Below are positions 50,617 to 58,308 of a stretch of DNA of 64,000 nt, one piece after another. The position numbers were made by a program, and so were the translations under genes. Positions within the stretch are counted from its first letter, which is position 1, and every line of letters starts with the position of its first letter. This DNA comes from Pseudonocardia autotrophica (GTDB lineage Bacteria > Actinomycetota > Actinomycetes > Mycobacteriales > Pseudonocardiaceae), in the NCBI RefSeq assembly GCF_003945385.1, contig NZ_AP018920.1, positions 4,154,001 through 4,218,000 on the forward strand, written 5' to 3'. The notes under the pieces are model-generated. The model worked only from the letters and a program-made list of their open reading frames with translations. It had not been told where the DNA came from and made no database searches.

Positions 50617-51357
50617 TCAGGTGGGCTGTTCGAGCAGGCGCTCGCGCAGCCGCTCGACCTCGGCGGGGCCGATCCCGTGCGCGGCCAGCAGCCCGAGCAC
50701 GCCCCCGAACTCGGTGTCGACCGCGGCCAGGAACCGGCGCATGGAGACCGGATCGGTCTCGTACGCCTCGGGCGGGAACGCGGCGACCGCCGCGCCGTAG
50801 GTGGCCATACTCCGCAGCCGCTCCATGCCCGCCCGAGCGCCTGCAGGGTCGGCCGCGTACTCGGCGACCACATCCTCCCGGGGAACCCCGAGCGCCTCGA
50901 GGACGACGGCGATCGCGACACCCGTGCGGTCCCGGCCCACGCTGCAGTGGACGAGGGCGGGCCCCGTCGCCGCGGCGAGCTCGCCGACCACCCCGGCGAC
51001 CGCCTCCGGTGAGGCACGGACGTAGGTGAGGTAGGTGCTGACCATGGGGTCGTCGGGGTCCATGACCCCGACCGAGCTGTCGCCGACGAGCGCTCCCACC
51101 TCGAAGGGCAGGTGCCGGTGGCGGTGCGGGAGCGGGCCCAGCGGGCCGCGTCCCTCCCGTTCGAGCTCATGGGGCAACCGCAGGTCGATCACGGTGCGGA
51201 CGCCCAGGACCTCGACGAGGTGCCGGGCTCCCGCATCGCTCAGGAACTGTGGTGTGTCGCTGCGGAAGAGCAGCCCGCGGCGCACCCGGCGGCCGTCCGC
51301 CGCCGGCAGTCCAGCGACCTCGCGAAAATGCAGCAGCCCCGCCGTCGGGCTCAACAC
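50617..51357 (-). CDS. Cys-based (tyrosine-phosphatase-like) phosphatase
   Basis: 246 residues from a GTG at 51357 that overlaps the P450 stop. It carries FRSDTPQFLSDAGARHLVEVLGVRTVIDLRLPHELER and the P-loop VHCSVGRDRTG (C138, R144; C-x5-R), typical of the bacterial MptpB/Y_phosphatase3 group. These can dephosphorylate phosphotyrosine, phosphoserine or phosphoinositides. In an operon with a P450 and a phosphohistidine transfer protein, its substrate may be a phosphorylated metabolite or a regulatory phosphoprotein; this is open. The frame upstream of 51357 belongs to the P450 gene. Confidence 0.82.
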   Translation of the reverse strand: MLSPTAGLLHFREVAGLPAADGRRVRRGLLFRSDTPQFLSDAGARHLVEVLGVRTVIDLRLPHELEREGRGPLGPLPHRHRHLPFEVGALVGDSSVGVMDPDDPMVSTYLTYVRASPEAVAGVVGELAAATGPALVHCSVGRDRTGVAIAVVLEALGVPREDVVAEYAADPAGARAGMERLRSMATYGAAVAAFPPEAYETDPVSMRRFLAAVDTEFGGVLGLLAAHGIGPAEVERLRERLLEQPT

Positions 51358-52562
51358 GTGCGGTTCACGACGACCGGCATCCGCTTGATCCCCGCGAACA
51401 TGCTCGCCTCCAGGCGCTGCGGCGGGGCCGCCAGCCGGACGTCCAGCCCGCGGTCCAGCATCTGTCCGAACAAGGCACTCACCTCGGCACGCGCGAGATG
51501 GGCGCCCATGCAGAAGTGCACTCCCCAGCCGAAGGTGAGGTGCTCGTTGGGGGTCCGTCCGACGTGGAACCGGTCGGGGTCGGCGAAGACCCGCTCGTCC
51601 CGGTTGGCACTGCCGAACCACAGCACGACCTTCTGCCCCGGTTCGATCGTGCGGCCGTGCCAGTCGACGGGAGCGAGGGCGGTGCGGCGCATGAACGCCA
51701 CCGGCGAGACCCAGCGGAACATCTCCTCCACGGTCGAGGGGAGCAGCGTCCGGTCGGCCTGCAGCCGCGCCCACTCGTCGGGGAATCGGTCGAAACCGTC
51801 GACGGCGCCGGAGATCAGGTGTCGGGTCGTCTCGTTGCCCGCGGCCATGAGCACGATGTAGTAGGCCGCGAGCTGTTCCCAGCTCAGTGGCTCGCCGTCG
51901 ACCTCGCCGTGGACGAGCACCGACACGAGGTCGTCCTGCGGGTCCGCGCGGCGCTTGGCCGAGAGGTCCTTGAAGTAGGCGAACAGCTCCTCGCGGGCGG
52001 TCTCGCGCTGCTCGTCGGTGGTGACGTACTCGGGGTCCTGGATGTGGGCGACGTTGCTGAGCTCGGCCAGGGTCGCGCAGTCCTCCGCGGGCACGCCGAG
52101 GACACGGGCGAGGACGCGGATCGGCAGGTTCGCGGAGACGGCGTGGACGAACTCGACCTCGCCTGCCGCCTCGACCTCGTCGAGCAGCCGGGACACGGAC
52201 TCGGCGATCGAGGCCTGCCAGCGCTTGATCTTCACCGCGCGCAGGTAGGGGATGGCGATTCGGCGGAGCTTGCCGTGCTCGGGCTCGTCCATGTTGTGCA
52301 GGCTGTGCAGCTTGCCCTCGACGCGGCGCTCGGCGAGCTGCGTGCCCTCCGCGCTGGAGAGCCGTTCGTGGTCGGTCGCTCCGTCTCGGACGTCGGCGTA
52401 GCGGGTCAGCGACCAGAAGCCGCGGCCGCCGTCGGTCTCCTCGTTCCAGTGGAGCGGGTCGTGGTCCCGCAGCGCGCGGAACAGTTCGTGCTGGGTGCCC
52501 GCCACGAAGGGCCGCATGTCCGTGAGGTCGATGCCCTCGGCCGACCCGACATCCACTGTCAT
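51351..52562 (-). CDS. Cytochrome P450
   Basis: 403 residues from the ATG at 52562, behind AGGAG. The I-helix motif AAGNETTR, the ExxR segment EEMFRWVSPV and the heme loop LTFGWGVHFCMGAHLAR (C351) are clear. LHNMDEPEHGKLRR and the general form resemble the CYP124/125/142 group, which hydroxylates terminal methyl groups of sterols and branched terpenoid lipids. It is soluble and needs ferredoxin/reductase partners. With the cluster ADH, ALDH and ligases it can turn a methyl group into an acyl-CoA. Confidence 0.9.
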   Translation of the reverse strand: MTVDVGSAEGIDLTDMRPFVAGTQHELFRALRDHDPLHWNEETDGGRGFWSLTRYADVRDGATDHERLSSAEGTQLAERRVEGKLHSLHNMDEPEHGKLRRIAIPYLRAVKIKRWQASIAESVSRLLDEVEAAGEVEFVHAVSANLPIRVLARVLGVPAEDCATLAELSNVAHIQDPEYVTTDEQRETAREELFAYFKDLSAKRRADPQDDLVSVLVHGEVDGEPLSWEQLAAYYIVLMAAGNETTRHLISGAVDGFDRFPDEWARLQADRTLLPSTVEEMFRWVSPVAFMRRTALAPVDWHGRTIEPGQKVVLWFGSANRDERVFADPDRFHVGRTPNEHLTFGWGVHFCMGAHLARAEVSALFGQMLDRGLDVRLAAPPQRLEASMFAGIKRMPVVVNRTC

Positions 52563-52635
52563 CGCATCTCCTGCTCTCTCAAGCGTGGACCGGCACGCCC
52601 CGGGGCGGGGGCGCGCCGGTCCTCCATCGGTCGGG

Positions 52636-54411
52636 TCAGCCCTGTTCGGGCACGGGCACACCCCACGAGCCCGTGAGGAACAACCGCGGGATCATCTCGG
52701 TCGCGACGCCGCTGACGATGCGGTCGTAGACGGCCGCGGCCTCGGGGTGGACCTCGAAGAGGCCGTGCTCGGCGACCAGCTCGTCGTAGACCCCGGCCGC
52801 GCGGGCGAACGGGAGCATGAAGCCCGCGGTGTACACCTTGGCGCCCGCCAACACCTTCTCGCGGTGATCCATGCCCGCGATGTGCCGGTAGAGCGCGGCC
52901 GACGCGGACTCCACCCGCTGACGCATCTCCGCCATGTCCGCCACCGACAGCGCCTGCACCTCGGTGGCCGGGGTGTCCCAGTGCTGCCGGGTGTAGACCG
53001 AGACACCGGCGAGGTGCTGGAGGTAGTTCGTGGGCTCGGTGAACATCGTCGACAGGTCGGTGACCTTGACCTCGAGCCCGCTGTCCGGCTTGAACGCCAT
53101 CGCCATCGTGATCGAGTACGGCAGGTCGCCGGAGAGCTCGGACCACTCGAAGGCCGGCTCGTTGACGAAGAGGTCGCGGACCACGACGAATCCGCCGTCG
53201 GGCAGCGGGTAGGGGCCGCTGTCTCCCAGACCGAGCCGGTTGTCGAAGTGGTGCAGGAAGCCCAGCAGTTCCGCGGACGCGTTGAACTTCTGGAAGGCGG
53301 AGCGGGCGTCCGCGTCCGCCAGGGGGATCCGGTCGGCGGCGAAGCGGTCCAGCCACTGGTCGTTCAGCAAGGGTGCGTGGTAGTCGCGCATCGAGGTGAA
53401 CATGCCGCCCTCACCCCAGATGCCCTGGTAGATCCGGCGCACGGTCGTGGCGCTCGGGAGGAGGTCGGCCGCGCCGCGGTGCTCGTCGTGCAGCCCCATC
53501 TCCACCGCGATCCCGCGGCCGAAGAACGGCGCGGTGAGTGCGGCCCAGGCGTGCAGCAGGTTGACCTTCGTACCGATCTCGCGCTGCGCCACGGCGCCGA
53601 GGTCGGCCACGCCCTCGGCTCCGACCTTCGCCTCGATGACCGACAGCCAGCCCGGGTGCCGGAACCAGGAGTTCAGGATGCCCAGCGCCTCGTACTCCTG
53701 GCGCGGGATCAGGCCGGACTCGCCTTCGGTCGCCCGGGCGGCGAGCGCGTCCCACTCGTTCCACGTCAGGTAGGTGAGGATGTCGTTGACCTCGGTGACC
53801 GTCAGCGGCTGACCGACGCTCTCGTCGGTCAGCTCCAGGACCTTCGTGTTCAGCCGCGACCGCATGATCGCGTCGCCCTCGGCCCCGTGCGGGACCTCAC
53901 CGCCGAACTTCTCCAGCAGCAGCTGGATCTGGGCAAGCTGCTCGGGGGTCATCCCGGGGCCTGCCTCGGCGACCGGCTCGTCGGACACCGGAGCACCGAT
54001 CTCGACGCTCACCGTGGCCTTGGGCCGGGTCGTCGAGTCGAGCCTGATCCGGGTGCCGTCCGCGGGCACGACCTCGCCGCGCGAGGTCCGCACGCCCTTG
54101 TCGAACGCGACGGACATGACGCAGGGGATCCCGTACTCGCGGCTCACGATGCCGAGGTGGCTCTCCGGGGCGCCTTGCAGCGTCACGATCCCGCAGATTC
54201 CGGCGGTCAGCGCCGGGGTCAGGAAGGTCGTGGTGCCACCCCGAACGATCACGACGACGTCGGTGACGTCGTCCTCCTCCTCGACGAAGTCGAGGACCTC
54301 GTCGGGCGAGTCCAACCACTTGACCCGTCCCTCGACGGCGGGGGTCTCGTGGACGTTGAGCCCGATACCCACGGGTTCGTACGCGACATCCACGCCTGTG
54401 GCGTCGGTCAT
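52636..54411 (-). CDS. PEP-utiliser mobile-domain (phosphohistidine) protein, PpsA-like
   Basis: 591 residues from the ATG at 54411, behind GGAGG. Residues about 20-115 form a swivelling phosphohistidine domain: RGGTTTFLTPALTAGICGIVTLQGAPESHLGIVSREYGIPCVMSV with H85. No ATP-grasp and no PEP domain follow; the remaining 470 residues (LTYLTWNEWDALAAR, WFRHPGWLSVIEAKVG, HAWAALTAPFFGRGIAVEMGLHDEHRG, HHFDNRLGLGDSGPYPLPDGG) match no domain I can name. Phenylphosphate synthase subunit A (about 70 kDa) has the same plan: its His takes phosphate and passes it to phenol. An alcohol-acceptor role here is inference. First gene of the operon with P450, phosphatase and ligase. Confidence 0.7.
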   Translation of the reverse strand: MTDATGVDVAYEPVGIGLNVHETPAVEGRVKWLDSPDEVLDFVEEEDDVTDVVVIVRGGTTTFLTPALTAGICGIVTLQGAPESHLGIVSREYGIPCVMSVAFDKGVRTSRGEVVPADGTRIRLDSTTRPKATVSVEIGAPVSDEPVAEAGPGMTPEQLAQIQLLLEKFGGEVPHGAEGDAIMRSRLNTKVLELTDESVGQPLTVTEVNDILTYLTWNEWDALAARATEGESGLIPRQEYEALGILNSWFRHPGWLSVIEAKVGAEGVADLGAVAQREIGTKVNLLHAWAALTAPFFGRGIAVEMGLHDEHRGAADLLPSATTVRRIYQGIWGEGGMFTSMRDYHAPLLNDQWLDRFAADRIPLADADARSAFQKFNASAELLGFLHHFDNRLGLGDSGPYPLPDGGFVVVRDLFVNEPAFEWSELSGDLPYSITMAMAFKPDSGLEVKVTDLSTMFTEPTNYLQHLAGVSVYTRQHWDTPATEVQALSVADMAEMRQRVESASAALYRHIAGMDHREKVLAGAKVYTAGFMLPFARAAGVYDELVAEHGLFEVHPEAAAVYDRIVSGVATEMIPRLFLTGSWGVPVPEQG

Positions 54412-54520
54412 GGCAACCTCCATTGGTCGACAGGTGGTCATCGGCGCCCTACCGGTCCCGATCCTCGGACGCGAGGCCGTGACGCACCTCTCTCCCGAGG
54501 GGTGCTTTTCTCCCCCCGAC

Positions 54521-55663
54521 TCAGCCCTTCAGCGCGCGGAAGCGGGCGGCGGCGTCCGCGCGGTTGGCCGCTCCCAGCTTGCGCAGCAGGCCCTTGACGT
54601 GCGTCTTCACCGTGCCGACGGACAGACTGAGCCGGTCGGCGATGTCCTGGTTCGACGCCCCACCCGCGAGGTGGCGCAGTACCTCGAGTTCCCGCCGGGT
54701 CAGCTCGCTCAGCGGCCCGTCGGACAGGTAGGGGTGCGTCGGCGCGGGACGCCCACCGAGCTCCTCCCAGCCGGTGAGACCGTAGGTCAGTTCGTCGATC
54801 CCGTTGATCTGCAGCTCGAACTGTCGCCGCATCGCACTGATCCGCTCGTGGTAGCGCGCCCGCTCGAGTGCGAGGCCCACCCCGTCCGCGAACAGACCCA
54901 GCAGGTCCCGGTCGGCTTCGTCGACGGCCTCGGTCTGCGAGTGCCGGTCGATGTGCAGGAGGCCGACGACGCTGCCGTGGACGATCACGGGAGCGGTGGC
55001 GTAGTCGCGAGTGTCGCCCAGGGTCACCAGCTCCCGGTGGACCCGGGGCTGGGCCTGGGCGTCCCTGACCAGCACTGCCGTGCGGCCGCGGACCGCCTCC
55101 GTCTCGGGCTCCTCGCGACCGATCCGACCGGGCATCGCCGATCCGACCTGCACCAGGGCACCGGCCAACGACTCGTCCTGGTGTGCGTACGCAGAGGTCG
55201 CCCGCCAGGTGTTGCCCCGCAGCCCGGACATCAGCGAGCGGCTGTACCCCAGCCGCCCGAGCTCCCGCGGTATCTCGCACAGCAGCTGGGCGGTGTCGAG
55301 GTCACCCCGCAGCCTCGTCAGCGACCGATGCAGCTCGGCGGACGCGCGCGCCTGCCGCCGCACCCGGACCTCGCCGATCGAGAGGCGGAGCGCCTGAGCC
55401 CGGACCAGGAGCCGCAGGTCCTCGGTCTCGGCGGTGGCACCCCCGCCCTCCGCCAGCCGCAGCCGCCGTCTCAGGTAGTGCTCTCCCACCACGAGCGAGT
55501 CCGCCGCGTCGCGGAGGTTCTCGGCCACTCGGACCGCGAACCCCAGGTGGTCGTCGTGACGGCGGGCGAAGTCCTCGATCCCGACGAGTGTTTCCCGGGT
55601 CCGGATGAGCAGCGCCTCCGGCTCGAGGTCGCCGCTGCCCGGGTCGTCGACGAGGTCCCGCAT
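54521..55663 (-). CDS. LuxR-type regulator with GAF domain
   Basis: 380 residues. A helical N-terminal segment (about 1-120) precedes a GAF-like domain (about 125-270; TAVLVRDAQAQPRVHRELV, YATAPVIVHGSVVGLLHIDRHSQTEAVDEADRDLLGLFADGVGLALERA), and the LuxR helix-turn-helix closes the protein (ELTRRELEVLRHLAGGASNQDIADRLSLSVGTVKTHVKGLLRKLGAANR). It is likely an activator responding to a small molecule bound in the GAF domain. It is divergent from the kinase gene at 55885, with three cluster operators between them. Confidence 0.83.
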   Translation of the reverse strand: MRDLVDDPGSGDLEPEALLIRTRETLVGIEDFARRHDDHLGFAVRVAENLRDAADSLVVGEHYLRRRLRLAEGGGATAETEDLRLLVRAQALRLSIGEVRVRRQARASAELHRSLTRLRGDLDTAQLLCEIPRELGRLGYSRSLMSGLRGNTWRATSAYAHQDESLAGALVQVGSAMPGRIGREEPETEAVRGRTAVLVRDAQAQPRVHRELVTLGDTRDYATAPVIVHGSVVGLLHIDRHSQTEAVDEADRDLLGLFADGVGLALERARYHERISAMRRQFELQINGIDELTYGLTGWEELGGRPAPTHPYLSDGPLSELTRRELEVLRHLAGGASNQDIADRLSLSVGTVKTHVKGLLRKLGAANRADAAARFRALKG

Positions 55664-55724
55664 GACAGCCTCCTGACCGACCGGTTCGCCCCGCTGCGTC
55701 CGTGCTCGGCCGCAGCGCGTCAGC

Positions 55725-55816
55725 GGTCCGACCGTTCGACCAATGATAGACCCGGGGTCAACCTCGGGTCCCAGCCATCGCACAGATTTTTCGGTCAGAC
55801 CATAGTCGGTACGACC
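55725..55816. promoter_or_regulatory. Three cluster operators in the LuxR/kinase divergent region
   Basis: GGTCCGACC (55725-55733), GGTCAGACC (55793-55801, exact consensus) and GGTACGACC (55808-55816) all have the GT-N3-AC core. The last two are spaced 15 bp start to start. The kinase gene starts at 55885 and the LuxR gene at 55663, so both directions could be under the GntR protein. The rest of the 221-bp gap holds nothing else I can name. Confidence 0.62.
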
Positions 55817-55884
55817 AAATCCATGACACGATGACGCCCGCCCGAGCGAGACAGGACGAGCGTGACCGACGGAGGTACGCACGC

Positions 55885-56955
55885 ATGACGATCGAGGCTC
55901 CACCCGGGCACGGGTGGACGACCGCGGAACTGACCGAGTCGCTCTTCGCCGGCGGGAGCCTCGCCGAAGGGGCGGAAGTCGTCGGCGTCGAGTCGGAGCC
56001 TCTCGGCGCGGGGCTCCTGGCGGACACCTTCCGCCTCGCCCTGCGCTATCGCCCCGAGGGCGCCGGACCCGCGACGGTCGTGGCGAAGATGCCCTCCGCC
56101 GACCCCGACGCCGCCCGCACCGCGGCGAGCCTCGGCGCCTACGAGCGGGAATGCCGCTTCTACACGGACCTGGCCCCTCGGCTCGCCGTGCGGACCCCCC
56201 ATCTGTTCGGGACCCTCGACGTCGACGGGAGCACCAGCGGGATGCTCCTGGAGGACCTGTCGCGGATCGCGGCACCGGGCGACCAGCTGGACCGCGCCGA
56301 CGCCGACCAGCTCGAACGGGCCCGCGCCGAGCTGGCCGGCATGCAGGCGCCGCTCTGGGACGATCGCGACACGGGCGGGCTGGACTGGCTCCACCGCCGG
56401 ATGGGGGTGCCCATCCCGGAGCTCGCCGAGCGGTACCGGCGCTCGTGGGGCATCGCGCAGGAGCGGCTCGGCCCCGGGCTGGAGCCGGCGCAGCGGAAGC
56501 TGATCGCGCGGTTCGGGGAGGTCTGCGGCGCCTGGGCGGAGTCGCTGCCCGGGCCGTTCACCCTCGCCCACCACGACTTCCGGCTGGACAACCTCATGTT
56601 CTCCGCCGACCGCGTATGGGTGCTGGACTGGCAGATCGCCGGGTGGGGTGCGCCGATGTGGGACCTGGCCTACCTCATGGGGAGCTCGGTGGCGCCCGCC
56701 GACCGACGGCGGCTGGAGGCCGACGTCGTACGTCGCCACGTCGAGGACCTCACCGCCCGCGGTGTGCCGAACCTGACCGAGGAGTGGGCCTGGACGGAGT
56801 ACCGACGGCTGTCACTGGCCATCCTCCTGGTCATCACGCCCGCGGCGGGCACCGTGCGCTCGACCGAACGCGGTGACCGGATGCTGCTGCAGATGTTGGA
56901 CAAGGGCGCGACCCAGGCTCTCGAGCTCGGCGCCGAGGAGTTCCTGCCCGCATGA
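55885..56955 (+). CDS. APH-fold phosphotransferase (second kinase)
   Basis: 356 residues behind GGAGGT. Kinase elements: VVAKMP (K68), E88, catalytic LAHHDFRLDNLMF (H230-D231) and VLDWQIAGWGAPMWDLAY (D248, D260). It is closer to the ecdysteroid-kinase-like branch (EcKL/DUF1679) than to the kinase at 20758, with which it shares the fold and genomic pairing but little sequence. EcKL enzymes phosphorylate hydroxyl groups of steroids. Coupled by ATGA to a CrtC/AttH-like gene, it likely phosphorylates a hydroxylated alicyclic or terpenoid substrate. Confidence 0.8.
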   Translation: MTIEAPPGHGWTTAELTESLFAGGSLAEGAEVVGVESEPLGAGLLADTFRLALRYRPEGAGPATVVAKMPSADPDAARTAASLGAYERECRFYTDLAPRLAVRTPHLFGTLDVDGSTSGMLLEDLSRIAAPGDQLDRADADQLERARAELAGMQAPLWDDRDTGGLDWLHRRMGVPIPELAERYRRSWGIAQERLGPGLEPAQRKLIARFGEVCGAWAESLPGPFTLAHHDFRLDNLMFSADRVWVLDWQIAGWGAPMWDLAYLMGSSVAPADRRRLEADVVRRHVEDLTARGVPNLTEEWAWTEYRRLSLAILLVITPAAGTVRSTERGDRMLLQMLDKGATQALELGAEEFLPA

Positions 56956-58031
56956 TCACCTCCTGGGACGACTACCCCGTCCACCAGACCCCGATGCCGG
57001 TGGCACATCCGGAGTCCGGCGATCCCGCGCACTACGAGCGATACTGGTTCAGCGCCTTCGACCTCGACGCCACCACGGCGATCGGCTTCGGCCTGAGCCT
57101 GTACCCCAACCTCGGCGTCGTCGACGCCGCGTTCTCCGTCTCCCGGGGCGGCGTCCAGACCTCCGTCTTCGCCTCCGGCGCCCTGACCGACGACCGGGCA
57201 CTCGCCGTCGGCCCCCTCTCCGTCGAGGTCGTGGAGCCGCTGCGGACCCTGCGCGTGGTGGCCGAGAGCCACGCGGGGCTGGGCGGCGAGCTGGTGTTCC
57301 GCTCCCGGACCGACCCGCTCGAGGAGCCGCGCACGCTCCGGACCAGCGGCATCCGCACCACGTCGGACCGGACCAGGCTCGTACAGTTCGGGACGGTCGA
57401 GGGCTCGTTGACCGTCGACGGCGTGACCACCACGCTGACTCCGGACCGGTGGCGTTCGGTCCGCGACCGCTCGTGGGGCATCCGGGCGACACACGGCAGC
57501 GCCGCCGCCGGGCCCGCGCGCCGCTCGTCGGACTCCTACTTCGTGTGGTCCGTCTTCCACTTCGACCAGGAGTGCGTGCACGCCGTGTGGCACGAGGACC
57601 CGGAGGGCAACCGGATCGGGACGACCGGCGCGGTCGTGCCCGTCCACGACGCGCCGGGCGAGCTCGCCCGCACCTCGACGCTGGACTGCGACATCCGCTA
57701 CCGCGCGGGGACCCGGTGGGCGGAGACGGCCGCCCTGCGGCTCGGGCCTCGCGGGACAGTCGACCGGGACATCGCGGTCACCCCGCGCGTTCCCTTCCTG
57801 ATGAAAGGCCTGGGCTACTCCCACCCCGACCATGCCTTCGGAGCCTGGCACGGCGGGACGGTCGTCGACCGAGAGGACTGGGTGCTGGCCGACCTCGACC
57901 CCACCGACCGCTCGGTCCTGCACACCCAGATGCTCTCCGAGCTCCGCACCGCGGACGGTCGCTCCGGAGTCGGCCTCTTCGAGCACGCGGTGGTGGGACG
58001 GCATACCCCCTCGGGCATGACCGCCGCCTAG
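56952..58031 (+). CDS. CrtC/AttH-like beta-barrel protein (second copy, kinase partner)
   Basis: 359 residues, soluble and beta-rich. RSVRDRSWGIRATHG (RDRSWG at 171-176) corresponds to RDHSWGNRDWG of the protein at 21786, and YFVWSVFHFDQECVHAVWHEDPEGNRIG to its Trp-rich segment, so the two are distant members of one family of the CrtC/AttH two-barrel fold. Its ATG overlaps the kinase stop. Binding and conversion of a hydrophobic phosphorylated alcohol is the working idea; nothing in the sequence proves catalysis. Confidence 0.66.
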   Translation: MITSWDDYPVHQTPMPVAHPESGDPAHYERYWFSAFDLDATTAIGFGLSLYPNLGVVDAAFSVSRGGVQTSVFASGALTDDRALAVGPLSVEVVEPLRTLRVVAESHAGLGGELVFRSRTDPLEEPRTLRTSGIRTTSDRTRLVQFGTVEGSLTVDGVTTTLTPDRWRSVRDRSWGIRATHGSAAAGPARRSSDSYFVWSVFHFDQECVHAVWHEDPEGNRIGTTGAVVPVHDAPGELARTSTLDCDIRYRAGTRWAETAALRLGPRGTVDRDIAVTPRVPFLMKGLGYSHPDHAFGAWHGGTVVDREDWVLADLDPTDRSVLHTQMLSELRTADGRSGVGLFEHAVVGRHTPSGMTAA

Positions 58032-58308
58032 CGTTCGACAACACCGGCACCGGGGAGCGCTCGACGGACATGACGCTCGATGGCGCGGCCTCGACCGGCC
58101 CTGTCTGCACCCGGCGGCTGTCGGAGACCCCGGGACGGACAACGGCGAGGTCGGTTTCGCCCCGCCAACGCACCTGGACCCGCGCCGCCAGCGGGAAACA
58201 CGGCCGTATCGCAGGCACGACGCGACGGCACCCATCCTTGGGGTGAGTCACCAGGTCTGTCCGCGCAATCCGCGCAATCCGCGCAATCCGCCGGGCGTCA
58301 GCGAGAAA
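58032..58308. repeat. Gap with 9-bp tandem repeats at the edge of the mobile region
   Basis: No gene is supported here. CGCGCAATC is repeated three times in tandem (58262-58288) with a partial fourth unit. Within the end of the next gene, similar 9-bp units lie in the opposite orientation (58364-58390), and CTGTGCCGTT is directly repeated at 58331 and 58342. The repeats mark the point where the recombinase gene loses homology and may be a recombination junction. Confidence 0.55.

Noticed and set aside
15718..58031. A KstR-type steroid (cholesterol) degradation cluster.
   Set aside because: Several families are shared (FadE pair, CYP125-like P450, DUF35), but ring-degradation genes such as kshA, hsaC and kstD and TetR-type KstR operators were not found, while BadH/BadI-like genes are present.
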